Below, piece by piece: positions 28,425 to 38,461 of a stretch of DNA of 64,000 bases. The notes beneath the pieces were generated by a model. That model worked only from the letters and a program-made list of their open reading frames with translations. It was not told the origin of the DNA and did no database searches. The stretch lies in NCBI GenBank assembly GCA_022414725.1, contig CM039462.1, forward strand, positions 122,404,484-122,468,483, written 5' to 3'. The stretch's first letter is position 1; each line of letters starts with the position of its first letter. Made by a program: the position numbers and the translations under genes. Origin of the DNA: Microglena sp. YARC (lineage: Eukaryota; Chlorophyta; Chlorophyceae; Chlamydomonadales; Chlamydomonadaceae).

Positions 28425-28531
28425 ACGAGCGCATTTGGTAATACAAGTTCTTAGAGATGCTCAATGCAAGCTGTTAGAGAACGAGCGCATTTGGTCATAC
28501 AAGTTCTTAGAGATGCTCAATGCAAGCTGTT
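28422..28531. repeat. 56-bp tandem duplication
   Basis: AGAACGAGCGCATTTGGT(A/C)A and onward occurs at 28422 and again at 28478 with one or two differences, just upstream of the HicB-like gene. Confidence 0.8.
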
Positions 28532-28568
28532 CGAAAGATTGAAATAACGGCTAACGAGATAAGCGCAA

Positions 28569-28982
28569 ATGCACCCTTGGTGGAGAATACCTTCACGATA
28601 CCTAGATTCGTATGAATTCTGGGGGGTTTACAACACATGTTACCGTCCCGAAGATGGATATTCCTGCCATGAGGTTACCGTGCCTGATGTGCGATGTGCG
28701 ATTGGCGCCGGAGGCACGATGGAGGAGGCATTTGAAGCTGCCAAGGAAAAGCTGACAGACATGGTCAGTGACATCATGTACCGCGGTGAGGCCATTCCAA
28801 CGCCATCGCCTCCCGTCGACATCATCGACGGCAGACAAATAATGACAAATGATTGGAATGTCGCCGGCTTTGTTGTGACTTTCGTGGGTGTCGTGCGTGT
28901 TTCCACACTGCCAAGTTTACGGGACATGGCCCGTATGCCACAAGATTTGGTCAGATTCCATCACAAGATTGAAGACGAGTAG
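28569..28982 (+). CDS. HicB-like antitoxin-type protein
   Basis: 137 residues. Residues about 33-80 match the HicB pattern: a beta-strand VTVPDVRCAIGAGGTMEEAF, then a helix EAAKEKLTDMVSDIM and GEAIPTPSP. Bacterial HicB is written roughly as (V/F)PDLPGCxxxGDTxEEAxxNAxEAL with GExIPxPS. In bacteria HicB neutralises the HicA mRNA interferase. No HicA-like gene is seen next to it, and eukaryotic or viral homologues may serve other roles. The C-terminal part (WNVAGFVVTFVGVVRVSTLP) is not the usual DNA-binding domain. The frame is intact, with the start at ATG 28569. A bacterial origin by transfer is plausible. Confidence 0.6.
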   Translation: MHPWWRIPSRYLDSYEFWGVYNTCYRPEDGYSCHEVTVPDVRCAIGAGGTMEEAFEAAKEKLTDMVSDIMYRGEAIPTPSPPVDIIDGRQIMTNDWNVAGFVVTFVGVVRVSTLPSLRDMARMPQDLVRFHHKIEDE

Positions 28983-29146
28983 AAAAAAACTTGGTCTCAT
29001 CCATCCTCTTGTGTATCCACATTCGAAGTGAAGACACACGTACACGAAAACGGTATTTAGACCCTTCTTTTCAGATCCGAGAAGCTTGGGTGTGCAGGGT
29101 TGGGAGGGGGGATGTTCCATCATCATGCGCTTCAATGTGTGCGATA

Positions 29147-29232
29147 TAATGGGCGTTCCGGGCTCCCGGCGGATTTTTTTGAAATTTCTACTCAGAATTT
29201 AGAGCCTCCGGAACGACTCGCTAGCCTGAAAA
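29147..29232. mobile_element. MITE half copy
   Basis: TAATGGGCGTTCCGGGCTCC, then GGATTTTTTTGAAATTTC and GAGCCTCCGGAACGACTCG; the right arm is missing. The most diverged copy of the family. Confidence 0.75.
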
Positions 29233-29494
29233 ACATTAAAACGTTAATTGACTTACATACACCATGCACTGGGCTTCTCGATGTAAAGCTTGGGATTTTC
29301 ATTGAAACGCTTGGGAGGTCAAGCAAAGTGCAGGGGAGTTGCGCTCTGCGAAGCACATGCGCACTCGATCTCTTTTTGGGAGGGGAATCTAATGTAGAAA
29401 CAATCCAATCGATTATGTATAAAGTGAAAACGATAATACAAGGCATTACTACTACAATCTCACAAGCATTACTAAGACAAATCACTTAGGTAGT

Positions 29495-31756
29495 ATGGGC
29501 ACTGAAGACAATACGGGATCATCATTTACCTCTGCTACTGCTTCTGATGCCCCCATGAAAAAGGGGCAGGATCTCGATACACTCGTGCAGAATCTGAACC
29601 AGTACAAGATCCAAAACGTGTCAGAGACTAAAAAGACATTCGACTCGCAGCATGGAAGGAATGTGGACTCCCTATACAATCTCGTGGACATTCTAGACGC
29701 ACAAAGAGCCAGCGGATACTATTCATGGCTGAAGGTCGGGATGGCGCTGAAGAATACAGTCGACGCAGGAACCGACACTCAGCGCCTCGATATATGGAAG
29801 TCTTTTGCAAAAAAATGCCCCGATAAGTTCTGTGACACCAAGCACGAACAGGTGTGGGCAAATCTGAAGCCGACAAATATCACTCTAGGGACACTCCGCT
29901 TCCTTGCCAAGCAGGATGACCCGATGGGGTACGCCGAATGGATCCTAAAATGGGACAACGCCAACAAACAGGGCGAGGAAATCGACAAGGATCGCATCAT
30001 CAAAGACCTCAAGGTAAAGCTAGAATTGGCAATTGACAACATGGTATCATTGAATGTCGTAAACGATAGCATCGAGTTCAAGATTGACAACGGAGCGAAA
30101 GGAGCCATCCACAAGAACAAATACATGGTGGAGGTAGATGAAATATATTATGGATCGATGATAGACAAGTTCCCAATCCATGAAGACCCAGGGTTCATCA
30201 AGAACGTGCCTATCGACCAAGGACCATTCGAATGCGAGCTGCGGACCATGGATGGCAAAACAATTAACAGTGCCATCTTGAAGAGCACCGACGGCTTGCA
30301 AATCGCATTAATGAATATGGGAAGTGACAACCAATACGTAAATGTGAGATCCAACACGAGCAACGCAACTATCCGAGACAAGCAGGTCATCAACACAATC
30401 CATAACATGATCTTCAAGGCGCAAGAGTCCCACGCGAAGAACATGTACGGGATCACGCAGAACATCTTCCTGGTCAACACCATCAACATCAACATGAAGA
30501 GGGGAGATGATGATGATGATGACTCGTTTTCGTCATCAATCAAAGAGGATACGTTGGCGGAGAAGTTCATGGAGGCCGCACCAGAATTCTTCACCAGAAT
30601 CAAGTGTGTGCCAAAACTCAACAGGAAAGAATGCGTAGGTGACATGTACTACTGCGACCCTGCTACCAATCGCTGGTCGAACTTAAGCAACTTGATGATA
30701 ATCAAAGTAATCAAACTCGAGTTCAAATCCAAATTCCCTGCTGAGAAGAATAACAAGACGAATAAGAAGATTCGGGGGTTTGTCGACACGGTTAAGGGGC
30801 GTTCTGTGTTACTTCAAGCCATCGCACTTCTCGTCCTAGACGAAACGTTCACCGATAACCTCGATGTCAACCCTGACCTCTTTGCGGTCAACAACGGTGT
30901 ATTTGAAAGCTTGTCGAGGGACAACGTAGTTTTCAGAAACGTAGAGATTACCGACAATATTAGCAGGTGTGCGAAGTGGGATTACCAGGGAGAGGAGGAC
31001 ACCCACAACCTCCAAAGATGCAAAGAGGAGCTAGACGACTTCTTTCTAAAAATTCTGCCAGTGGAAGATGAGCGTGACGTCGTGCTCTCATTTTTCGCGG
31101 GTCTCCTAACAGGTCGACGCGATGAGAAGAAATTCCTAGCCTTCACCGATAAAACATCCGGAGACAACGGAAAAAGTACCCTTATGACGCTCATGGGCAG
31201 CTTCTTCAGCTCGTACAATAGCAGTAATGGAAAAAAGTTCCTGACAAAGGGGTCGTTTGCAAGGAGCCGGGATGACCACGACGCGGGTCTCGAGGCCATG
31301 AAAGGTCTCAGGCTACTGGTGGCAGACGAAATGAAATCCAACATCCCTCTGGAGTTTGAGCGACGGAACCTTACCAAAATATTGCCCACTTGGCTGTCGG
31401 CGCTGGCGCAGCTGTTCATAGAGCACTTAAGTCGACCGGGGCGCTCAAGCATCTTCGACAAACTACCGGTATCGATGACCGAGTGGAAGTCTGGTATTGC
31501 GGACAGCGCCAACCCCCTTGCAGAGTGGCTCGAGGAGGTGGTGGAGGTGACGGGGGAGTGTTCGGACGTGGTGTGGGCCGGGGACCTCAAGGCCCGGTGG
31601 ATAGAGTCCCACTATGGACCCGCGACAGCAGTCTTCAGCAACAGGCTGGTCAAGGCATTCTTTTCTGGAAAACAGGGAATCGAGTGGAAAGATAGTGCAA
31701 GAATCGAGACAATATGCAAAAAGGGAGTTATAAGGGGGTGCAAAATTGTTGGTTAG
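29495..31756 (+). CDS. D5-like superfamily 3 helicase, primase part absent, internal deletion
   Basis: 753 residues. Residues about 70-155 form a PriCT-2-like segment (SGYYSWLKVGMALKNT, then IWKSFAKKCPDKF and DPMGYAEW), typical of D5 primase-helicases. The SF3 helicase core has Walker A (SGDNGKST, about 555) and a Walker-B-like strand (LRLLVADEM, about 607). The text then jumps from LEFERRNLTK to ILPTWLSALAQLFIEHL, a segment that in homologues comes much later. The region with motif C and the arginine finger is therefore missing. No archaeo-eukaryotic primase domain precedes it. It is likely a paralogue of the D5 gene at 35237-38461 that has lost helicase activity. The C-terminus (MTEWKSGIADSANPLAEWLE onward) is otherwise normal, and the frame is open throughout. 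Confidence 0.8.
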   Translation: MGTEDNTGSSFTSATASDAPMKKGQDLDTLVQNLNQYKIQNVSETKKTFDSQHGRNVDSLYNLVDILDAQRASGYYSWLKVGMALKNTVDAGTDTQRLDIWKSFAKKCPDKFCDTKHEQVWANLKPTNITLGTLRFLAKQDDPMGYAEWILKWDNANKQGEEIDKDRIIKDLKVKLELAIDNMVSLNVVNDSIEFKIDNGAKGAIHKNKYMVEVDEIYYGSMIDKFPIHEDPGFIKNVPIDQGPFECELRTMDGKTINSAILKSTDGLQIALMNMGSDNQYVNVRSNTSNATIRDKQVINTIHNMIFKAQESHAKNMYGITQNIFLVNTININMKRGDDDDDDSFSSSIKEDTLAEKFMEAAPEFFTRIKCVPKLNRKECVGDMYYCDPATNRWSNLSNLMIIKVIKLEFKSKFPAEKNNKTNKKIRGFVDTVKGRSVLLQAIALLVLDETFTDNLDVNPDLFAVNNGVFESLSRDNVVFRNVEITDNISRCAKWDYQGEEDTHNLQRCKEELDDFFLKILPVEDERDVVLSFFAGLLTGRRDEKKFLAFTDKTSGDNGKSTLMTLMGSFFSSYNSSNGKKFLTKGSFARSRDDHDAGLEAMKGLRLLVADEMKSNIPLEFERRNLTKILPTWLSALAQLFIEHLSRPGRSSIFDKLPVSMTEWKSGIADSANPLAEWLEEVVEVTGECSDVVWAGDLKARWIESHYGPATAVFSNRLVKAFFSGKQGIEWKDSARIETICKKGVIRGCKIVG

Positions 31757-32040
31757 ACACGAATGAGGCTTTAGCATCATCATCATCCTCGTCGAACATC
31801 GTCCATCTGACGCGATCGAACACACGCCGTATTTCGAACCCTCGTACACTCGTAGATGAGTATAAACAAGTCTTATTCACTAACTGACAACAGCACACTT
31901 CTTTATTCGATGCATTCACGGTACTGATGCTGAGGGACGAGACGGTCGAGCAACGCCTTGACATCGTGGACACGGATGGTCTCATTGGCGGGGACCGTCC
32001 TCAAGTTCCTGTGGAAGGATTATGTCCCATTACAGTCGGA
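31757..32040. other. No recognised gene
   Basis: A plus-strand frame at 31927-32082 (MLRDETVEQRLDIVDTDGLI) is protein-like but short and runs into the palindrome. Nothing else is supported. Confidence 0.35.
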
Positions 32041-32270
32041 CACATCTCGTCCACAATATCAGACTTCCACTCTGTCATATAATGGAGTGGAAGTCTGATA
32101 TTGTGGACGAGATGTGACGTCTTGTCAGCTTCAGTCTTCAACACCAAGCTGGTCAATGGTATTTGTTCTTTGTTCTTTGCGGGCAAACAATAGAATGCAA
32201 GAATCGATAAAGGGGTGTCAACTTGTTTCACTGTACACGTACACACGCAAACGGAGGAACACAACACTCA
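32041..32270 (+). pseudogene. Helicase C-terminal fragment with a perfect palindrome
   Basis: 32041-32072 and 32085-32116 are perfect 32-bp inverted repeats with a 12-bp spacer. The right arm encodes EWKSDIVDEM, matching EWKSGIADSA in the D5-like helicase upstream. It continues with a decayed version of that protein's tail (FNTKLVNG, FFAGKQ, then stops). So this is a third, partial copy of a helicase C-terminus with its start folded back on itself. Confidence 0.65.
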
Positions 32271-32574
32271 CTGTCGACGACGATCAAAAAACATCTGAGT
32301 ACACGCGCAAAGAGAGGAGGAACACCAATGTCAGCCAATTAATCAGACTGAATACACAAGACACGCACGCACGCACTCTATCACGACACATCATGCCGCA
32401 TCCTCACATGCCGAGGCGGAGGCTTTCGCATACTCCTCGTCCACACGACACCACGGTGGCTTGCGCAGCCTCATCAATGCTCATATTTATACAAGAGTCA
32501 TAAAATGAAACCGCTTCGTGATGGTTTCTGAATTGGGTTAAAACTTAGTTGTTTACGAACATCAGTCGCTTCAG
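32271..32574. other. No gene seen; transposon B-end trace at about 32505
   Basis: CAAGACACGCACGCACGCAC simple repeats at about 32358 and an AAAATGAAACCGCTTCGTG trace of the transposon B end at 32504-32522. 32545-32570 (TTTACGAACATCAGTCG) matches the transposase 5' region. Confidence 0.4.
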
Positions 32575-32665
32575 AATTTGGGATTCCCCCAAACATCACC
32601 TTTGACATTGTTCAAACAAACCCCGATAATCCATGGGATTGGGGGCAATTGAGTTCATTATACTC
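32575..32665 (+). pseudogene. Tryptophan-repeat fragment, plus strand
   Basis: Encodes PPNITFDIVQTNPDNPWDWG in one frame, a single unit of the repeat family. It points toward the complete gene on the other strand and overlaps its 3' end. A remnant of a head-on duplicate. Confidence 0.6.
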
Positions 32666-33691
32666 TTTCAAGAGTCTACTCCGACACACTAGATACCTAG
32701 GGTTGGTATTTACATGTCTCCAACTTTTTTGTATCTTTATAGCTGCTTCACGTCTTTTCACTATCCCATAAATGTCTTTGTCGCTAATTAACATGTTGGG
32801 ATTTGTGCTCAATCCACGCCAATCCCATGCTTCATCTGGGTTTTCTAGTACAATGTCAAGCGTGATGTTGGGGTTTCTACTCAACCCGCGCCAATCCCAC
32901 GATTTCCCTGGGTTGGCTTGTACTATTTCCCACGTAACGATCGGGTTTGTACTGATATAATACCAGTTCCACGGTTTATCTGGGTTACTGAGTACAATGT
33001 CATTAGTGATGTTTTTGTTCATGCTTAATACAATCCAATCCCATGGTTTATCTGGGTTGTTCTGTACAATATCCCATGTAATGTTAGGGTTTCTGCTCAA
33101 CATATCCCAGTCCCATGGTTTATCTGGGTTGTTGAGTACAATGTCCATTGTGACATTAGGGTTCATACTTAATCCTATCCATTTCCATGGTTTGTGTGGG
33201 TTGGTTTGTACAATATCCCATGTAATGTTAGGATTTGTGCTCAACATATTCCAATCCCATGGTTTATATGGGTTGGATTGTATGTCGCCCCAAGTAATAC
33301 TCGGGTTGCTACTCAACCAATACCAACTCCATTTTTTGTATGGGTAACTCAACACCATACCCAACGTAGTGCATGGATTTCTACTTAACCAATACCAATC
33401 CCACATTTTGTCAGGATTGTTGAGTACAATGTCCTGAGTGATGTTGAGATTCATGCTCAACCCACCCCAATCCCATTGTTTGTTAGGGTTACTCGAGACA
33501 ATCTCCCACGTAATGATCTGTTTTCTGCTCAACCATTCCCAATCCCATGCCTTGTCAGGATTTGCGAGTATCACACCCCATGTTAAACATGGATTAGAAC
33601 TCAACCCCCCAAAAATCCATTTGCATTCTTCGCATTTGAGACGCCTCAATATATGATCGGTTAACTCATCAGTAGAAATAACAGACTTCAT
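32612..33691 (-). CDS. Tryptophan-repeat protein, intact frame
   Basis: 359 residues with no break. N-terminal cap ELTDHILRRLKCEECKW, then 12 units of 24 residues (WDWDMLSRNPNITWDIVQNN, PDKP), then a C-terminal cap (MLISDKDIYGIVKRREAAIK with IQKSWRHVNTNPRYLVCRSR) that looks like an IQ-type helix. The conserved spacing of Trp, Asn-Pro and Trp-Asp suggests a solenoid of helix-turn units. This copy has the most diverged units, which fits an older and functional gene. The last 12 residues derive from the fragment at 32575-32665, so the natural stop may lie slightly earlier. The start at 33691 is the ATG giving the same cap as the other two genes. The function is not known to me. Confidence 0.75.
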   Translation of the reverse strand: MKSVISTDELTDHILRRLKCEECKWIFGGLSSNPCLTWGVILANPDKAWDWEWLSRKQIITWEIVSSNPNKQWDWGGLSMNLNITQDIVLNNPDKMWDWYWLSRNPCTTLGMVLSYPYKKWSWYWLSSNPSITWGDIQSNPYKPWDWNMLSTNPNITWDIVQTNPHKPWKWIGLSMNPNVTMDIVLNNPDKPWDWDMLSRNPNITWDIVQNNPDKPWDWIVLSMNKNITNDIVLSNPDKPWNWYYISTNPIVTWEIVQANPGKSWDWRGLSRNPNITLDIVLENPDEAWDWRGLSTNPNMLISDKDIYGIVKRREAAIKIQKSWRHVNTNPRYLVCRSRLLKEYNELNCPQSHGLSGFV

Positions 33692-33761
33692 GCCGTGTTG
33701 TGTAATGGTGATTTATGATTGAATGGAAGTTATATATGTTTATACATGTATGGTTGATATA

Positions 33762-33930
33762 TAATGGGCGTTCCTGCCTCCCGGCCGATTTTTTTAAATT
33801 TCTAATCAGGATTTAGAGCCTCCTTAACGACTCGCTAGCTTGAGACATAAGCACCAAGGAATCACAATTCCGATCCATACCATGTTTAGCAACCAGGCAA
33901 AATCGGCCGGGAGGCAGGAACGCCCATAAT
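33762..33930. mobile_element. Palindromic MITE (TAATGGGCGTTCC ends), full copy
   Basis: About 169 bp, nearly identical to 22530-22697; the right edge reads CGCCCATAAT instead of CGCCCATTA. 70 bp upstream of the start of the tryptophan-repeat gene. Confidence 0.9.
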
Positions 33931-33938
33931 ATGTTTCA

Positions 33939-33967
33939 TGTTTCATTTTACTGTTCCGCTGACTGTA
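33939..33967 (-). mobile_element. Isolated A end of the transposase-Fanzor transposon
   Basis: TTTCATTTTACTGTTCCGCT then GACTGTA. No transposon body attached. Confidence 0.7.
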
Positions 33968-34016
33968 GCGGTTGCAATAACCATTGCGCTTTTCATGTAC
34001 TTCCACCGTCGTTCAG

Positions 34017-35359
34017 GAGACATCTCCAAGTGACCCAAAAGTCCGGTTATAAATTGTTCAGAATACCATCTCATCACCATCAGAAGACAGCTTCATGTTG
34101 ACAATTACTACACGCTGGGCACGGTTGGTTGCTGAGTACTCAGCACAGCATCCTTTGGCAGACACATTGGAGCATGACTTGAGAGAGAATCAAGAGTAGT
34201 CATTCTGGAGACATCTCCAATGTCCCAACAGTCCGGTATCCAGTTATAGTATTCATTGATGACAATTTCAGTGCACTGAGAACAGCTGAAAATGAGTCAT
34301 CTGTGTATTTAATATTTGGGTCATTTGGGTCACTTTTTTTACACATTGATATATATTCAGACTTTGTAAATCCTAAAAGAGGACAGAGAGAATCAACAGT
34401 AGTATTCAGGAGACATCTCCAAGTGACCCAAAAGTCCGGTTATAAATTGTTCAGAATACCATCTCATCACCATCAGAAGACAGCTTCATGTTGACGATGA
34501 CCATACGCTGGGTACGGTTGGTTGCTGAGTACTCAGCACAGTATCCTTTGGCAGACACATTGGAGCATGACTTGAGAGAGAATCAAGAGTAGTCATTCTG
34601 GAGACATCTCCAATGTCCCAACAGTCCGGTATCCAGTTATAGTATTCATTGATGACAATTTCAGTGCACTGAGAACAGCTGAAAATGAGTCATCTGTGTA
34701 TTTAATATTTGGGTCATTTGGGTCACTTTTTTTACACATTGATATATATTCAGACTTTGTAAATCCTAAAAGAGGACAGAGAGAATCAACAGTAGTATTC
34801 AGGAGACATCTCCAAGTGACCCAAAAGTCCGGTTATAAATTGTTCAGAATACCATCTCATCACCATCAGAAGACAGCTTCATGTTGACGATGACCATACG
34901 CTGGGTACGGTTGGTTGCTGAGTACTCAGCACAGCATCCTTTGGCAGACACATTGGAGCATGACTTGAGAGAGAATCAAGAGTAGTCATTCTGGAGACAT
35001 CTCCAATGTCCCAACAGTCCGGTATCCAGTTATAGTATTCATTGATGACAATTTCAGTGCACTGAGAACAGCTGAAAATGAGTCATCTGTGTATTTAATA
35101 TTTGGGTCATTTGGGTCACTTTTTTTACACATTGATATATATTCAGACTTTGTAAATCCTAAAAGAGGACAGAGAGAATCAACAGTAGTATTCAGGAGAC
35201 ATCTCCAAGTGACCCAAAAGTCCGGTTATAAATTGTTCAGAATACCATCTCATCACCATCAGAAGACAGCTTCATGTTGACGATGACCATACGCTGGGTA
35301 CGGTTGGTTGCTGAGTACTCAGCACAGCATCCTTTGGCAGACACATTGGAGCATGACTT
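34017..35359. repeat. 393-bp tandem array derived from the D5 gene 3' end
   Basis: Three full units (34017-34409, 34410-34802, 34803-35195) and a partial fourth (35196-35359) that is the real 3' end of the D5 gene. Units begin GAGACATCTCCAAGTGACCC and differ at only a few positions. Each carries, on the minus strand, the last 40 or so codons of D5 (NRTQRMVIVNMKLSSDGDEM) plus about 270 bp of downstream DNA. Inside the unit a smaller, diverged copy (GGAGACATCTCCAATGTCCC) is present. The near-identity points to recent expansion. Confidence 0.9.
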
Positions 35360-38300
35360 GCACACATGCATCCTGGTGTCTGGGCAAAGGAAGCCGAAGC
35401 GTTGAAACACACCAGCGTCCTTCTCAAACATGCACTTCATGACGCTACTGTACGCCGTTTTGAACTTATTCAGTGGTGTCGTGGACCCCTCGATGTGCTC
35501 GATATTGTATCGGCGATCTTCGTTGTCCATGCTCAAGAACTCGTGGAGCTTGTTTGTTGCAACAGCGAGGCGGCTCTGCCAGTCGATCATGATGGGTGGA
35601 ACAGCCGTCCAGAAGTCTCCACGAATGCGCTTCCGCAGGGCATCGTACTCAACGAGGGCACGGTGGATAAAGTTGGCAATCTCTCCAGTCTCCATGATCT
35701 TAGCCTTGAGGCCATAGTCGCGCTCTGCCTTTGGTACAGCGACGTCGAAGCGGAAGGAGACGATGCGGCGCCCAATGTTGTCACCAGTGTCCTTGTAGTC
35801 CGGCGTGTAGTTGCTCGCGATAATGATAGGCGTAGTCCACTTGATAAACACGGCCTTCTCCTTTTTCCTCGGGATTTCAAGCCGATCGCCAGAAGTCATG
35901 CTCTGGAACGAGACTTGCGGGATACAGCTGCTCATTTCAGCCGGCATGTCACATCCCACGACGACCTCTTTGTCGAAGATGTTTGCTGAACCAAACACTT
36001 CCTCTCGCTTGCTGGAGAGATTGCCAACAGCATTTTCAGCGAAGCACGATGTGATGGTATTCAGCAGGACAGACTTGCCCGTACCACCGACGCCGATCAT
36101 GTATGGCATCACTTGCCAGTCGTCGTGTTTGCCAACTTCGAAGAACAGCCGGCCGACCATCGCATAAAACATCGACGCAACTTCTCCATCGAAGTTTGTC
36201 TCCAGGATCTTGTCGATGATCGGCGTGTCGGTAGATGCAGTGTAGTCGCACTCGACATGGTGGCGAGCAACCTTTCCCATCACGCTCGAAGTCTCACCGT
36301 CATAGGGGACGAACCGCATGTCAGACAGACGAAGAACTCCGTTCGAGAACGACAGTAGATCCTTGTCGACTGTGTACTGTGGCATGCTCTCCTCTTGCTT
36401 CAGCTTCTGCATGTACTTGACACAGTTGTCCACACGAGTAGGGTGCATCCGCAGCATCTTGTACGTCTCCGGGTTGTGCTTCAACGACGTGTTGACATAG
36501 TCTTCATAGTCGCAGAGCACTCGGTAGGCACACGGGCAAGATTCGATAGGTTCATACACGTTGCCGTTGCCCTTCATGAGTCTCCTGTCATTGGAGAATT
36601 CGAGCATTTGATCGAGCATGACGACGTAGTCTGGGTCATCCTCTGACCTGACGATAATGTTGTTGACCGTCCCGTTGTTGATGAATATCTGCTGGTTGAT
36701 ACCGAACCGGTTCTGCATAGCCATCTCCTGCTGCTTGTACACGATGTCCATTGTCTTCTTGATGTCACGCTTGCCATTGATAAACGTCGACCCTGCATCC
36801 GTGTACACTCGAATTCTCTCGTCTCCAGAGTTGACGTTTAACACCCTGACCTTAAGTCCCTTGTAGTTATTGCTCGTCATCGTCACACCAGATATCTCGG
36901 AATTTGACGTCTCCAACTGAGCATCAAATGAGCAGTCCGGTGGCACGTCCTTGAGGAACTCGAGCGACAACACAGGCATGGCGAACGTCTTCGGCATCGC
37001 GCCATGGCACTGGGATCCGAGCTTTACAACGTATCTGTTGCGGTCGATTGTTCCATCGATACCCTCTGCGTTCCGGAAGGTGATGGATCCATTCTTGAGT
37101 TCCACGTATTGGTTTATGTCTGAGCTGGTCATCTCCTCGAGCTCCTTAGCAACTGCGTCCAACTTAATCTCGTGGTCCTGTGTGGGCGTTAGCGGTCTGT
37201 CGACCTCGGTGGTGGTGGCAGCCGGCCGGCGCTGCGTAGAGTTCTGAGCCGGCGCCTTGTGCACGGAAGACCACTTGGTGTAGTCGACCGGGTTGTCCTC
37301 CTTGGCCCACATGCGCAGCGACCCGATGCCGAGTGCCCTCGGTCCCTGCCTCGGCTGTCCCATGTTGCTCCACTTGCGGTCGTGCTCGCCATCGTCGTAC
37401 TTTGTCGGGCACAGTTTGCCGAAGCGCTTCCACAGCATGCGGCGCGCGTGCGACTCGCCGACCGGGATGTTGTTGAGTGCCCAGCCGACGCTCATCCAGT
37501 TCGTGTGGGTCTTGGAGCGCTCCTCGCCGAGCAGGGCGCACAGGCTCTCCAGCATCATCCAGGACTCGTCGTCGTCGGCGATCTCGTAGTAGACCACCTC
37601 TTCTTTAGCGGCCTGGCGGTCGATCTCCTTCTTCACGTGTTCCTCCTGGTCGTCTTGTATCTTCTGGAGTCCGTCGGTGGTGAGCTCGGTCTCCTCGTAC
37701 TTGTTCCTGATCGAGAGGCGCTCGACCAGCTCTCCGGGCGACATCTCGCATCCCTCGGTGACCTTGCCGTCCTTCGAGACGGTGTACGCTACCTGCCACG
37801 CGGAGGTCTCCTCGGGCTTCTTGGAGCCGTACATGAACCATCCTGCGTGGTGAGTATAAGGTAATCCGATGAGTATAAGGTAATCCGATGAGTATAATGG
37901 AATCCATCCTCACCGTTCCTCTCGATGACCGCCTCATCGTACATGTCACTGGGATCGTTTAGGTAGTCGTCCCCCGAACGACTTCCAGTTGGTCAGCATG
38001 TCCTTCCTGACGGTGTGTGCTGGATGCAGGGATGCGTCACGACGTCTGGGACGACGAGGTGCACACCGTCCTTCCACGTGTCGGGGATGTTGCTCTCGCG
38101 CGGGCTTTTCTTTCTCAAGGACGAAGCACTGAGTGTTCTCGGGTACGACCACGTACTTTGCGAGCTTCTTGAAAAACGCCTTGACGAACAAGCGGACGTC
38201 TGCGTCATCGTAGATCCTTGTTGGCTCGGACTGACGCAAGTCGATGTCGACTATTGCCGGGCCGATGTATCGGTGCTGCTCGACGATCGAGAGGAACTTG

Positions 38301-38461
38301 CCGGCATTCATTGCTTCAATGTAGGCACTCATGAATTCATCGTAGGCATTGGCAGCGACGTAATACTTTCCGCCGTTCATCGCCGTGTGCGTTGGCGACG
38401 CACCGGTCCTCTTGCATTCCGACTCGCATTTGCGAAGCACGTTGATCAAATTCATGGTCAA
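35237..38461 (-). CDS. D5-type primase-helicase (AEP primase + SF3 helicase)
   Basis: The N-terminal part (38461 to 37914) is an archaeo-eukaryotic-primase-like domain (HRYIGPAIVDIDLRQ, later WKDGVHLVVPDVVT) and is broken by about three single-base indels. The first is near 38100, the second, restoring the frame, near 38010, and the third in a G run near 37975. A 71-bp intron-like segment (37843-37913) follows. The remaining 865 residues are open: PriCT-2 (TNWMSVGWALNNIP, NPVDYTKW), D5_N, then an SF3 core with Walker A (GVGGTGKSVLLN, residues 581-588 of this part), acidic Walker B (VVVGCDMPAEM) and motif C (PIIIASNY). The C-terminus is Cys-rich (CKSCSNVSAKGCC). In giant viruses D5 primes and unwinds replicating DNA. 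With its key residues present, the gene could be functional if the indels are assembly errors. Confidence 0.85.
37843..37913 (-). other. Probable spliceosomal intron in the D5 gene
   Basis: Donor AACG|GTGAGG at 37913 and acceptor CACCACGCAG|GA ending at 37843. Removal joins AAC-GGA-TGG-TTC and restores the family motif ERNGWFMYGSKK. Length 71, not a multiple of three. It contains a 19-bp repeat (ACTCATCGGATTACCTTAT) in two full copies plus a partial one. Confidence 0.65.

Noticed and set aside
34303..35280. Three identical 63-codon plus-strand frames
   Set aside because: Products of the 393-bp tandem repeat, antisense to the D5 tail.
37164..37864. Overlapping 125-201-codon frames around the D5 middle
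   Set aside because: High-GC shadows of the D5 frame, without motifs.
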